This document shows positions 22,511-30,822 of a DNA stretch of 53,547 bases, in pieces (the stretch's first letter is position 1; every line of letters starts with the position of its first letter). The notes under the pieces were generated by a model that was not told the origin of the DNA, did not search any database, and was given only the letters and a program-made list of their open reading frames with translations. The DNA is taken from assembly GCF_008692785.1 (NCBI RefSeq), contig NZ_VXJV01000017.1, forward strand, positions 1 to 53,547, written 5' to 3'. Position numbers and translations under genes: made by a program. Origin of the DNA: Salmonella enterica subsp. diarizonae (GTDB taxonomy: Bacteria; Pseudomonadota; Gammaproteobacteria; Enterobacterales; Enterobacteriaceae).

Positions 22511-22939
22511 TTACACATCATCATCAATGTGAGCGATAACAGGGATAATTTCCTGTGAAACTCTTCCTGTTATAATCAAAAAACGTCTCCATACCCCATA
22601 AGGAACCGGACGTTCACCATTTCTGAAGGATCTTATACGGCGGTCAGTATTTCCTGTTAATCCGAGTAATATCCCTAACTTTTTGTCAGACTTGTATTCC
22701 GGGAATGAAGTTTTAAAGTGTTCAAACCAGGCATTAACTACCTCAGTTGCCGGAGGTGTCCATCCCTCATTTTCTGTTTTCAGGTGAGCCAGATCGAACT
22801 GACGGTAATTAAAGCCAGTCGGTCCGGGAATGTGCTTAGCCTGAAGATTGTTTTTCAGTTGTGCGCAAGCCTGGCGTACAGCCTCTTTGCGCACGATATC
22901 TTTTTGTGTTTTCAGGTCCGGAATATCTATTTTTATCAT
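22511..22939 (-). CDS. Unknown protein, possibly DNA-binding
   Basis: 142 residues. The C-terminal half (KLGILLGLTGNTDRRIRSFRNGERPVPYGVWRRFLIITG) reads like a helix-turn-helix of the Cro type with a conserved arginine-rich recognition segment. The N-terminal half is helical. The gene sits downstream of the HsdS-like mini-gene on the same strand with about 60 bp between, likely co-transcribed. Function not known. Confidence 0.6.
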   Translation of the reverse strand: MIKIDIPDLKTQKDIVRKEAVRQACAQLKNNLQAKHIPGPTGFNYRQFDLAHLKTENEGWTPPATEVVNAWFEHFKTSFPEYKSDKKLGILLGLTGNTDRRIRSFRNGERPVPYGVWRRFLIITGRVSQEIIPVIAHIDDDV

Positions 22940-22998
22940 TCATTTTTCCTCTACTGATGTTGTGCTGGTTAAGGTGGGGACTACCCCCACCTTCGTTA

Positions 22999-23286
22999 TC
23001 AGCGTGGATTCAGCACGATAGATCTTACGTCTGAAACCCTGATGTTGACCAGCTCCAGTGTACCAGTGGCTAACGGTTCCCAGACACCTTGTGAGTGAAG
23101 CCATTCAAAACACACGAAAAGGTAGTCAGGTAACAGCAGGTCTGTTCTTTCAACCTTTATCCCTATGTGTTCTGGATTGTACTGGCGGGTTGGTTTGCCA
23201 CAGGTTTTTAAAGAGCCCCGGCGAGTAATCCAGAAATCTGCTTCCTGAAAATTCGTCCGGATGGTCGCGACATCTGACAGCTTCAT
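22999..23286 (-). CDS. Small orphan protein resembling part of an HsdS target-recognition domain
   Basis: 95 residues from the ATG at 23286, chosen for AAGGA six bases upstream. The text FWITRRGSL..CGKPTRQYNPEHIGIKV, then LLLPDYLFVCFEWLHSQG, then LATGTLELVNIRVSDVRSIVL follows the order of motifs in type I specificity subunits (pattern YLYY...ASG...NI...DL..I). There is no methyltransferase or nuclease nearby. It may be a DNA-binding regulator or an antirestriction decoy; both are speculation. Confidence 0.5.
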   Translation of the reverse strand: MKLSDVATIRTNFQEADFWITRRGSLKTCGKPTRQYNPEHIGIKVERTDLLLPDYLFVCFEWLHSQGVWEPLATGTLELVNIRVSDVRSIVLNPR

Positions 23287-23351
23287 TCGTTTCCTTATCG
23301 GCGGCTTGGCCTTCCCGGAACGAGTGACCTTCTGTTGCCACCGTGATAACA

Positions 23352-23380
23352 ATAATAGGCGCATTGCGCCTATTTGTCAA
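23352..23380 (-). promoter_or_regulatory. Promoter with perfect palindrome in its spacer
   Basis: Minus strand: -35 TTGACA (23380-23375), 17-bp spacer, -10 TATTAT (23357-23352). A palindrome AATAGGCGCA/TGCGCCTATT (23354-23374) fills the spacer exactly. A third half-site GCGCCTA lies at 23390-23396. This is a strong promoter under tight repressor control for the 22999-23286 gene. Confidence 0.75.
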
Positions 23381-23517
23381 GTGTGTTTAGCGCCTAAAAT
23401 TAATAAGTTACATGTTTTGTCTGGTCGGAATTATTTTATAAAGCTGGTTGCGTAACAAAGGAGTTATCTTATTGATTTTTATAGATGTGCTTAAAAAAGA
23501 GTTTTTGTCTGCAAACC

Positions 23518-23669
23518 GATCTTCGGACGATCGATTCGTTTATGTTTTGTTGTTTTTATAGATCGAAGATCTGATTAATTTATGTTAAACAGAATAATAT
23601 TCTAGTTTAGTTGTTATGATTGGATGTAAGATCTGGTTTTTGTGTGTTTACAAGTTTAATCTTTTGATC
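23518..23669. promoter_or_regulatory. GATC cluster upstream of the transfer region
   Basis: Six GATC sites in 152 bp (23518, 23529, 23561, 23568, 23630, 23666), where less than one is expected. The stretch 23381-23784 is AT-rich and gene-free and separates the minus-strand block from the transfer genes, so it should hold the main tra promoter. Dam methylation control of tra genes is known for pSLT and is a reasonable hypothesis. Confidence 0.55.
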
Positions 23670-23784
23670 AAAGATGTTTGTGTAATTAAAGATTTTGTCG
23701 ACACCGTACAGCCGATTCCTCTGGCTGTATAAAAATCGGACCGAGGTCATCCGAGTCGAAGGAGCGCACGAAGGGAAAACCTAT

Positions 23785-24276
23785 ATGAAATGGTATGTTC
23801 TTCAGTTTACCGCTACACGGTTTCAGACAGTTTTTAAGCATCTTGAAAATATGGGCGTGCAATTTTATTGCCCTATGGATGTATCCAAACATTACCGGCG
23901 TCCTGATAATCAGATCGGTTTCAGAAAAAGACCTGTACCTTTATTCCCCGGTTATTTGTTTGTGAATGTTGATTTTGGTTCTATCCATTCCACTAAAATT
24001 ACGGCGCTGCCGTGGACTCAACGGTTTATCTCATTTGGTGGGGAACCCGTTCCGATCAGTGAAGAAGATTTAACAAATGTGCTTGTTTTTGAGAAAGGGC
24101 GTGGCAAGTCACCATCGTCAGAACAGGCACCTGAAGATATTGTTAAATCTATTCCTCATGAACTGGCGGTTGTGCTCCTGGAAGATAATCCAGAAAAACG
24201 AAGCATGTTGCTTCTACGTTATCTGGATGAGCGATTCCGTTCGTCAGTGGAAAAAACCGAGAGTCTTAGCGCTTAG
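23785..24276 (+). CDS. NusG/RfaH-like transcription factor 1
   Basis: 163 residues from ATG 23785, with AAGGGA upstream; a TTG at 23695 would add 30 residues with no homology to the family. The start MKWYVLQFTATRFQTVFKHLENMGVQFYCPM and FRKRPVPLFPGYLFVNVD are the hallmarks of the NusG N-terminal domain in its specialised RfaH/ActX branch. A recognisable KOW domain is not obvious at the C-terminus. Such proteins ride RNA polymerase and reduce pausing and termination in long operons. It is the first gene of the transfer region. Confidence 0.85.
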   Translation: MKWYVLQFTATRFQTVFKHLENMGVQFYCPMDVSKHYRRPDNQIGFRKRPVPLFPGYLFVNVDFGSIHSTKITALPWTQRFISFGGEPVPISEEDLTNVLVFEKGRGKSPSSEQAPEDIVKSIPHELAVVLLEDNPEKRSMLLLRYLDERFRSSVEKTESLSA

Positions 24277-24332
24277 GTCGTTGTGTTGATATCATCCGGT
24301 TCTGGCTTATGTCTGAACCGGAGATTTTTTGT

Positions 24333-24788
24333 ATGAGTGAAGATAAAGATGGGGTGCCGCAGTGGTATCTAATCAAGCATGAAAGAGGGGAAAGCAATAA
24401 AGAGCTTCTTATGCAGTGGCTGTCGCTCAGGGAGATAGAGTGCTGGGCACCAGTGATGATCCGCAAAACTCCTCGTGCAGATAATATCGTTGGATTCCGT
24501 AGACGAAGTGTACCTGTATTTCCTGGGTATATTTTTGTTTATGTAACAATGAATAAAGATGTTCAAAAATATATAATGTCGAGTTCTGCTTTCCATCATA
24601 TTATTTCTGCCGGAAAAGCTTTATTGCCAGTTAAGGCTGATGTGGTTGAACGGCTGAAAAGAATTTTCCCTGAAACTGGAATTAAAGAAGATGTTAATAA
24701 AAAAGATAAAGAAACTCTGGTTTATCTGAATAATGAAAAGAACAATGTCATGCGTGAAGCATGGCTGATGAAACAAATACTTTCTTAA
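24333..24788 (+). CDS. NusG/RfaH-like transcription factor 2
   Basis: 151 residues from ATG 24333 (GGAG ten bases upstream); an ATG at 24309 lacks a ribosome site. QWYLIKHERGESNKELLMQWL and FRRRSVPVFPGYIFVYV repeat the NusG N-terminal domain pattern of its neighbour, but the two proteins are clearly diverged. The C-terminal 60 residues are helical and charged with no evident KOW. It is followed at once by a terminator hairpin. Confidence 0.82.
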   Translation: MSEDKDGVPQWYLIKHERGESNKELLMQWLSLREIECWAPVMIRKTPRADNIVGFRRRSVPVFPGYIFVYVTMNKDVQKYIMSSSAFHHIISAGKALLPVKADVVERLKRIFPETGIKEDVNKKDKETLVYLNNEKNNVMREAWLMKQILS

Positions 24789-24803
24789 TTTTTAAGTTTA
24801 AAC

Positions 24804-24839
24804 GCCTTCATTTTTCATAAATAATGAGGGCTCTTTTTA
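24804..24839 (+). terminator. Intrinsic terminator after the NusG-like pair
   Basis: GCCTTCATT (24804-24812) pairs with AATGAGGGC (24823-24831) with one wobble, followed by a TCTTTTTAT tract. It stands between the regulators and the virB genes. Confidence 0.75.
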
Positions 24840-24870
24840 TCATAAATAATATTCTATATATGTGTGTAAT

Positions 24871-25059
24871 ATGTTCACAAAAAGCCCTAAACAAAAACGT
24901 AGAGACGCATTAAGTAAATTGATTAATAGAGGTTACAGATATGTTCTGTTAAATGAAGATAAAGTATTTATGGCTTTCTGGTATGAACGAGAAGCTATCC
25001 CTTATAAACGTCGAGGAATGGTTCTAAGGAGTATTACGGAATTAATTAACGAAATTTAG
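24871..25059 (+). CDS. Unknown small basic protein
   Basis: 62 residues from ATG 24871. Very basic N-terminus (TKSPKQKRRDALSKL) then a beta-like segment (YRYVLLNEDKVFMAFWYE) and a helical end. No clear ribosome site. It lies between two terminator hairpins. Not recognised; possibly a small regulator. Confidence 0.45.
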   Translation: MFTKSPKQKRRDALSKLINRGYRYVLLNEDKVFMAFWYEREAIPYKRRGMVLRSITELINEI

Positions 25060-25090
25060 CCTTTCGCTAATGTCAAATTAATACATGGGT

Positions 25091-25116
25091 GTGCCTGTTT
25101 ACACAGGTACTTTTTA
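25091..25116 (+). terminator. Intrinsic terminator-like hairpin before the virB genes
   Basis: GTGCCTGT (25091-25098) pairs with ACAGGTAC (25103-25110), with one G-T pair, followed by five T residues. Confidence 0.65.
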
Positions 25117-25137
25117 TTACTCCTGAAGGAGGAGATA

Positions 25138-25389
25138 ATGACAACGTCAACATTAAAGAAAATGGTTTCGGGAAGGAAGAGTAATTCATCACGTCGAGGT
25201 AGGGTATTATATATTCCAGAAGATAAATATAAAGAGCATGATGATTTAGTATGGGAAGTGTGTCAGAAGGTAGGGACTGTTGTCGCTCGTTCTGCCGTTT
25301 TACATGGCGTTATTGATATTGTTCTTCATACTCCAGAATTGAAAGAGCAGGTTATCAATGAAATCGTTAAACGGGAAAAATCATTCTGA
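25138..25389 (+). CDS. Unknown small protein, first gene before virB1
   Basis: 83 residues with an excellent ribosome site (AAGGAGGAG). A basic, Ser/Arg-rich N-terminus (KKMVSGRKSNSSRRGR) is followed by a compact domain (VLYIPEDKYKEHDDLVWEVCQKVGTVVARSAVLHGVIDIVL). No signal peptide. A DNA-binding role is possible from the charge pattern. It lies 38 bp before virB1, in the same transcription unit. Confidence 0.6.
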   Translation: MTTSTLKKMVSGRKSNSSRRGRVLYIPEDKYKEHDDLVWEVCQKVGTVVARSAVLHGVIDIVLHTPELKEQVINEIVKREKSF

Positions 25390-25427
25390 CCGAGAAATAA
25401 TTGTCATTAGTCAGGGAGGAAATCAAT

Positions 25428-26126
25428 ATGTCGGTTATGACTACCGGTTCGTTTCTTGCGCTGGCGATACAGTGTGCGCCGAACGTACATCCGGATACGT
25501 CTTTGGATGTCGTAAGAGTTGAATCAGGGATGAATCCTTATGCTATTGCTGAAATAATTCCCAGGTCAGAACGTAAACCCGGACAACGTGGATTTATTAG
25601 CTACTTACCAAAGAGTAAACAGGAGGCACTGAAGATAGTCAGTGAGATAGAAAAAAGAAAACATCGTTATTCTGTAGGGTTAATGCAAATAACTAGTACA
25701 AATTTTAAAAAACTCAATGTGACAGCAGATGATTTATTTTCTCCATGTGAAAATCTGAAGGCATATGAAAAAATAATCACAGATTGCTGGTTACGGGGAG
25801 GAACACTAAAAAGAGCCCTCAGTTGTTATTATTCCGGAAATTTTTCAACAGGGCAGGAGTCTGAACCTGAACTGGATAATACCAGCTATGTGCAACGTAT
25901 TGGCTATGCACCTCCAGACAAAAAATATGTTGTTCCTGGTACTAAAGATGATCAGCATCAGGGGAACTCTCTTCCTGTACAGACTTACGAAAGACAACCT
26001 CCTTCGTTTGAAAGTTGGGATGTGCTGCGGGAATACCCGCTTCCCCCGTCAGGAACGCTTCCGCCAACTCCACAATCTGAAAAAATAAAGGATGATGTAA
26101 ATGAACAAGCTGATGGCTCTGTTTAA
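25428..26126 (+). CDS. virB1: VirB1-type lytic transglycosylase
   Basis: 232 residues from ATG 25428, preceded by GGGAGGA. The SLT fold is clear: catalytic Glu in VVRVESGMNPYA, then YSVGLMQITSTNFKKLNV and a later CYYSGN. No strong signal peptide is visible. The Pro-rich tail (from about 190) resembles the VirB1* region of VirB1. It opens peptidoglycan for the secretion channel. Confidence 0.9.
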   Translation: MSVMTTGSFLALAIQCAPNVHPDTSLDVVRVESGMNPYAIAEIIPRSERKPGQRGFISYLPKSKQEALKIVSEIEKRKHRYSVGLMQITSTNFKKLNVTADDLFSPCENLKAYEKIITDCWLRGGTLKRALSCYYSGNFSTGQESEPELDNTSYVQRIGYAPPDKKYVVPGTKDDQHQGNSLPVQTYERQPPSFESWDVLREYPLPPSGTLPPTPQSEKIKDDVNEQADGSV

Positions 26127-26454
26127 AAATAAAAAAATCACAGCTACACAGTACCTTACTGCCTACTATGCTCTGATTCTTATTTTTACTCCTGCTTATG
26201 CAAATGCAGCCTGGTATGACCCAATTTTAAATACTCTAAATGATTTGAAAACATTCATTATCATTGCCGGAGGTACAATTGCGGTTGCCTCTCTTGCATA
26301 TATGGGGATTGCCTGGGTTGCTTCTCGTATATCAGGAAATATGGAAACAACAGCTATGGATTATTTTAAACATGCGATGGTTCTTGCTGTAGTCGGTGGG
26401 GCCGTATCTCTGGCTACCTGGGCTTATAGTTTATTTGGAGGGTCTGTCAGTTGA
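26101..26454 (+). CDS. virB2: VirB2-type pilin
   Basis: 117 residues. A long signal peptide ends at about ANA-AW (residues 35-37), leaving a mature pilin of about 80 residues with two hydrophobic helices (FIIIAGGTIAVASLAYMGIAWV and AMVLAVVGGAVSLATWAYSLF). It overlaps virB1 by 26 bases and is the main subunit of the conjugative pilus. Confidence 0.9.
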   Translation: MNKLMALFKNKKITATQYLTAYYALILIFTPAYANAAWYDPILNTLNDLKTFIIIAGGTIAVASLAYMGIAWVASRISGNMETTAMDYFKHAMVLAVVGGAVSLATWAYSLFGGSVS

Positions 26455-26825
26455 TGGAGCAGGAAAGCGAAATCCTCAAATTTGAAACCTATAAAGCGAT
26501 GAGTCGGGTTCCCAATTTTGCCGGAGTTCCTGTTTTTGCTTTGTTGTTTCTTTCCATTGGAGGAGTGATTGGTACATTCCTTTCTGTGTATTTCTGGGGA
26601 TGGTGGGGACTTCTTGTCGCATTACCTTTTGTTCTGATTATTCTCGGATTACGAATTATATGTGAACGTGATGATAAGGCGTTCCGGCGTCTTCGTTTCA
26701 TTCTTCGTCGTCGAAAAATGAACCGTAAATATGGTCGACATCTTCTTATTACCCCCCGAAATCCTCGCTGGAGAGAAAGATATGCAAGACGAGTTATCAA
26801 GAAACGTATTCTCGCCGGAGAGTAA
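26454..26825 (+). CDS. virB3: VirB3-type inner membrane protein
   Basis: 123 residues; start ATG 26454 overlaps the virB2 stop (TGATG). The hydrophobic hairpin at about 22-65 (VPVFALLFLSIGGVIGTFL, WWGLLVALPFVLIILGL) and the ICERDDKAFRRL segment are characteristic of VirB3. The Arg-rich tail (RRRKMNRKYGRHLL to the end) is cytoplasmic. Works with VirB4. Confidence 0.88.
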   Translation: MEQESEILKFETYKAMSRVPNFAGVPVFALLFLSIGGVIGTFLSVYFWGWWGLLVALPFVLIILGLRIICERDDKAFRRLRFILRRRKMNRKYGRHLLITPRNPRWRERYARRVIKKRILAGE

Positions 26826-29274
26826 TGCAAAGGTTCCCTGGTTGGGACATCACGTACATCCTGAAATCTGTACTCTTGGTTCGTCTCATTTACTGGCGTT
26901 GGTTCGTTTTACGGGCGTTCCGCATGATACGCGTGATCAGGCAACCCTGAATAATGAATTCAGTCATCAGGCTCGTTGTTTCAGGGCAATGGGGAAGAAA
27001 GAAGGCAGTAATCTGAAACTACAGACTTATATATTCAAAAAGCGTATTCACCTTGATCATAAATACCAGGTGGAATCATTAGTTCTTCAGGAACTGGTTG
27101 ACACCTATGTTAAACCATTCCGGAACGGTACTTTCCGTCAGGTCGGCTATGCGATGGCGTTGATCCTCAAGTATCGTGATCTTGACCAGGGCATTGCGAA
27201 CATGATGGATTTGCTGTCACTTTGTCGTGAAATGATGAGTGATTTTGGGCCTACCGTCATGAGCATGGAAGAACGTAATGGCAGACTCTATTCCCAAATT
27301 GGGCGATTCTACTCATTTATTTTTAACGGTGTTGATGTTGACGTACCTGTCACCGATACCCCTCTCGGTGACGCCATTATCGAAAGCGAAACAGCTTTTG
27401 GTGCATATGACTATGTTGAAAACCGTCCTTACAGCGGCCAACGGCGTTTTGCATCCACATATGATTTACGCGATTACCCGGAAGAATCATATCCCGGAAT
27501 GTGGGATGAGGCGCTTGAAGAGCCTTATGATTTCTGTCTGGTGCAGAGTTTCCTCTTTGAGGACAGAAACCGTATTAAACGTCGTCTCAGGGTTCAGATG
27601 GCCGATCTGGCATCCACGGAAGGCCAGTCCAGCGATACTGAAGATTTGGCCGATAGCGTACAGGAAGTGACACAAGGGAAAAGAATATTTGGTGAATACA
27701 ATGCCAGTCTTATCGTTTTTGGCGATACGCCTGAAAAAGCGGTTGAGCATGGTGCCAAAATGCAGTCCCTGATGATGTCAAAAGATACTGGTTTTGTACG
27801 TTCAACGAGTACCAATTATGTTTCCTGGCTGACGCTCTTTCCGGGATATGGTGATGTTATTTACTCGATGCCGAAATCCACGGATAACCTGGCGTGCGGT
27901 TTTTCTCTGCACGCCACACCATCCGGCAAAGCTACCGGAAATCCTCCTGGTGATGGCTCGGCGCTGATGCCAATGATGACCGAGAACGGAGGCCTGTTCT
28001 TCCTGAACTCTCATGTCAGTCCGTTGGGGCAGTTCAACACGGGTCAGCCGCTCCCCGGCCATAAAACCACGATTGCCATGACCGGTGCAGGGAAAACCAC
28101 TGTTGAAGCGATGGAACTGCTGTTTTTCAGTCGCTGGAATCCCATGATTTTCACTATTGATTACAACAACTCACTGGAACACATATTAGTAGCGCTTAAA
28201 ACTCAATACTTTAACGTCAGGGTCGGGGCTTTTACCGGAATACAGCCTTTTCAGTGGCCGGATTCTGAGGAGTTACGTATCTTTCTGTTTTCCACTGTGG
28301 TTCAGTGTGCGGGCGGTGCAGACAGCCATGAAGAAACTGTAATACAGAAGGCTATCAGCAGTGTGATGAACCATCACAATGTAGAGGCCCGGTGTTTTTC
28401 ACTGCTTCTTCACGCTATACCCGATACAGGTCCGACAGGGTTACGCGCGAGACTGACTAAATGGTGCCGGGATGTGCAGGGGGCTCGGGGTCATTACGCC
28501 TGGGTACTGGATTCGCCTCGTAACATGTTTGATCCCGGAAAAAGTCGCAGGCTGGGGTTTGATTGTTCTCAGTTACTGACTAAGGAATTTGCTAATCAAA
28601 ATCCGGCTGTGGTTGAAGTTCTGCTGAACTCTTTCTTCTACATGAAGCGCTGGATGCAGAAAGCAGAACCGGGATCATTGATGATTAACACGGTTGCTGA
28701 ATTCTGGGCCGCTCTTATGTTTGAGAGTACGTCGGAGGCCATTATGGAAATCCTTCATGCGGGGCGTACTCGTGGTGAGATGTTAATGATGGATACACAG
28801 GTTCCGGAATATGTTCTCGAACACCCGAAAGGTCCCTCTGTTCTTCAGCAGACTATCACGCAGGAATGGATGGCAAATGAAAAGGCGAGAGAAAAGTATG
28901 ACAGTTATCGTCAGTTTGGCGTATCGAGGGCTGAATTTGAGAAAATAATTGAATTTGGCATTCATAGTCGCAAGGTGCTGGTTAAGCAGGCTGGAGGTGC
29001 TGTTGTAGTTAAAATGGATCTTGGTGGAAAAATGAAATACTGGTTACCGCTGCTTTCGTCAAGTGCGAAAAATATCCCTGTGGCCCGGAAAATACGTGAA
29101 TCGCTGGGGAGTGATGATCCTGATGTATGGGTGAAACCGTACCTGGATGAAATGTTTGCTATGGATGTGCGCTCGGAGATTCGTAAGGACCATCCTGAAC
29201 TCGATGTAGACGACCCCGCAGTATGGCACTCACTTTTTGAGGCGAGAAAAAGGGAATTGGGCTTGTCAGCCTGA
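26782..29274 (+). CDS. virB4: VirB4-type conjugative ATPase
   Basis: 830 residues from ATG 26782, overlapping virB3 by 44 bases. CagE/TrbE/VirB domain in the first half; Walker A MTGAGKTT at about 433-440; later RTRGEMLMMDTQVPE holds the conserved Gln motif. The Walker B segment reads INTVAEFW (about 635-642): the acidic residue expected before the Glu is Ala. VirB4 powers pilus assembly and substrate transfer. The stop is followed after six bases by a strong terminator. Confidence 0.94.
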   Translation: MQDELSRNVFSPESNAKVPWLGHHVHPEICTLGSSHLLALVRFTGVPHDTRDQATLNNEFSHQARCFRAMGKKEGSNLKLQTYIFKKRIHLDHKYQVESLVLQELVDTYVKPFRNGTFRQVGYAMALILKYRDLDQGIANMMDLLSLCREMMSDFGPTVMSMEERNGRLYSQIGRFYSFIFNGVDVDVPVTDTPLGDAIIESETAFGAYDYVENRPYSGQRRFASTYDLRDYPEESYPGMWDEALEEPYDFCLVQSFLFEDRNRIKRRLRVQMADLASTEGQSSDTEDLADSVQEVTQGKRIFGEYNASLIVFGDTPEKAVEHGAKMQSLMMSKDTGFVRSTSTNYVSWLTLFPGYGDVIYSMPKSTDNLACGFSLHATPSGKATGNPPGDGSALMPMMTENGGLFFLNSHVSPLGQFNTGQPLPGHKTTIAMTGAGKTTVEAMELLFFSRWNPMIFTIDYNNSLEHILVALKTQYFNVRVGAFTGIQPFQWPDSEELRIFLFSTVVQCAGGADSHEETVIQKAISSVMNHHNVEARCFSLLLHAIPDTGPTGLRARLTKWCRDVQGARGHYAWVLDSPRNMFDPGKSRRLGFDCSQLLTKEFANQNPAVVEVLLNSFFYMKRWMQKAEPGSLMINTVAEFWAALMFESTSEAIMEILHAGRTRGEMLMMDTQVPEYVLEHPKGPSVLQQTITQEWMANEKAREKYDSYRQFGVSRAEFEKIIEFGIHSRKVLVKQAGGAVVVKMDLGGKMKYWLPLLSSSAKNIPVARKIRESLGSDDPDVWVKPYLDEMFAMDVRSEIRKDHPELDVDDPAVWHSLFEARKRELGLSA

Positions 29275-29280
29275 CATTAA

Positions 29281-29311
29281 GGAGCATGGATTGTGCCATG
29301 CTCCTTCTTTT
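29281..29311 (+). terminator. Strong intrinsic terminator inside the virB operon, after virB4
   Basis: GGAGCATGG (29281-29289) and CCATGCTCC (29296-29304) form a perfect 9-bp stem with a 6-base loop, followed by TTCTTTT. It lies six bases after the virB4 stop, before the fic insertion. Confidence 0.85.
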
Positions 29312-29360
29312 CAACCAGTACCAGCACATGCAGAACTTAGATATGTTTAAAAAATCGAAA

Positions 29361-29406
29361 AATATGTACATATTCGCTTGATGTGTCGATCTGACGTACA
29401 TATAAT
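29361..29406 (+). promoter_or_regulatory. fic promoter with upstream palindrome
   Basis: -35 TTGATG (29378-29383), 17-bp spacer, perfect -10 TATAAT (29401-29406). A perfect palindrome AATATGTACATATT (29361-29374) sits just upstream of the -35. Direct repeats ATRTGTCGAT at 29381-29390 and 29411-29420 flank the -10. Transcription should start at about the ATG itself (29413). Confidence 0.75.
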
Positions 29407-29412
29407 CGATAT

Positions 29413-30516
29413 ATGTCGATAAAATTGGATTTTTTAAACATGTTATGGCAACCAGAACGACCCTTTAACCAGCTTCCGCTTTTACCTCCTGAACTCTCTC
29501 AAATAGAGACGCGAGCAGTGCTAAAAGCCTGCATTGAGGCCAGATCAGCTCTTGCTGAACTGAAAACAGCCGGGCAGTTGCTTCCAGATCAGGGATTACT
29601 GGTTAACATTCTTCCAATGCTGGAAGCGAAAGACTCTTCTCGTATTGAGAATATTGTGACAACCAGCGATCAGCTGTTCCAGTATGCGGACCGTGCAGAA
29701 CTGGCTGACCCGGCAACTAAAGAAGCGTTGCGTTACCGTACAGCGATGTATGAAGGGGTAAAACATATCGAGAAATATCCATTATGTACTTCTACAGCTA
29801 CTGTTATCTGTACCACGCTACGCGGTGTTGATACTGATGTGCGTAAAACTCCCGGAACGGTACTACGAGATCAACATATGAATGTGGTTTATACGCCTCC
29901 TGAAGGCGAAGAGGTTATCCGTGGCTTGCTGACTAACTGGGAAACTTTTATTCATGCTCAGGATGATATAGACCCACTTGTGAAAATGGCAGTTGCACAT
30001 TACCAGTTTGAGTGTATCCACCCATTCCCGGACGGCAATGGGCGTACCGGGCGCATTTTGAATATTCTCTATCTGATCCAGAGTGAATTGCTGTCATTAC
30101 CAATACTTTATCTTTCACGCTTTATTCTGGAACGACGTGCTGACTATTACGCGTTATTGCGTGACGTTACAGTGAGGCAGGCATGGGAAGAGTGGGTATT
30201 ATTTATGTTGGAGGGTGTCGCATCAACAGCAACCTGGACGACTCAAAAGATCGCGCAGGTAAGAGCATTGATGAACAGTACGGCTGACTATGTGCGTAAA
30301 GAGCTACCAAAAATATATTCCTGGGAATTGATTCAGGTGCTTTTTATGCAGCCTTACTGTCGTATTGAAAATGTTGTGGGAGCCGGGCTGGCACGCCGCC
30401 AGACTGCATCTGTTTATCTGAAACAGCTTGTCAGTGTTGGTGTTCTTGAAGAGATGGTTTCTGGCCGGGAAAAACTCTATATCAATACCCGGTTGCTGAA
30501 TGAACTGAACGCATAA
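29413..30516 (+). CDS. fic: Fic-domain AMP-transferase (class II, self-inhibited)
   Basis: 367 residues. The complete Fic motif HPFPDGNGRTGR has its histidine at about 203. An N-terminal inhibitory motif S-S-R-I-E-N (75-80) fits the class II pattern, so the enzyme is probably self-regulated without a separate antitoxin. The C-terminal 90 residues look like a winged helix (ENVVGAGLARRQTASVYLKQLVSVGVLEEM). Class II Fic proteins modify targets with AMP; the target here is unknown. It stands between virB4 and virB5 with its own terminator and promoter, like a later insertion. Confidence 0.93.
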   Translation: MSIKLDFLNMLWQPERPFNQLPLLPPELSQIETRAVLKACIEARSALAELKTAGQLLPDQGLLVNILPMLEAKDSSRIENIVTTSDQLFQYADRAELADPATKEALRYRTAMYEGVKHIEKYPLCTSTATVICTTLRGVDTDVRKTPGTVLRDQHMNVVYTPPEGEEVIRGLLTNWETFIHAQDDIDPLVKMAVAHYQFECIHPFPDGNGRTGRILNILYLIQSELLSLPILYLSRFILERRADYYALLRDVTVRQAWEEWVLFMLEGVASTATWTTQKIAQVRALMNSTADYVRKELPKIYSWELIQVLFMQPYCRIENVVGAGLARRQTASVYLKQLVSVGVLEEMVSGREKLYINTRLLNELNA

Positions 30517-30558
30517 CTGGCCCTATATGACCGGGCTGCAATTAACAGGAGTACATAG

Positions 30559-30786
30559 GTGATTAACCATAAATATGATGGAGATCCTGTAAATGAAATA
30601 CGAGTCCTGATGCGGAATCTGTACATAATTTCGAAAATAGTTTTATTTTGGGAACAACCTTTCTGGAATTTTATTTATCGGAAAATTTTAAAGCACAAAT
30701 TCTCTTATCGGGATATAGCCTTTCGTTATGAAAGGCGAACAGAGAGAAGAATACGGCAGGAGTTCTATAGATATTTTTATGCGTAA
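30559..30786 (+). CDS. Unknown small basic aromatic protein
   Basis: 75 residues, GTG start with AGGAG eight bases upstream. Rich in Arg, Tyr, Phe (FWEQPFWNFIYRKILKHKF; YERRTERRIRQEFYRYFY). No clear membrane span. It lies between fic and virB5 and may have come with fic. Not recognised. Confidence 0.45.
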   Translation: MINHKYDGDPVNEIRVLMRNLYIISKIVLFWEQPFWNFIYRKILKHKFSYRDIAFRYERRTERRIRQEFYRYFYA

Positions 30787-30822
30787 TCGGTATTCCTGCA
30801 CCAGGATAACAGGAGATTTTCA

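Noticed and set aside
27278-27670. 130-codon frame inside virB4
   Set aside because: Lies within strongly conserved VirB4 coding sequence in another frame, and the virB4 frame shows no loss of order there.
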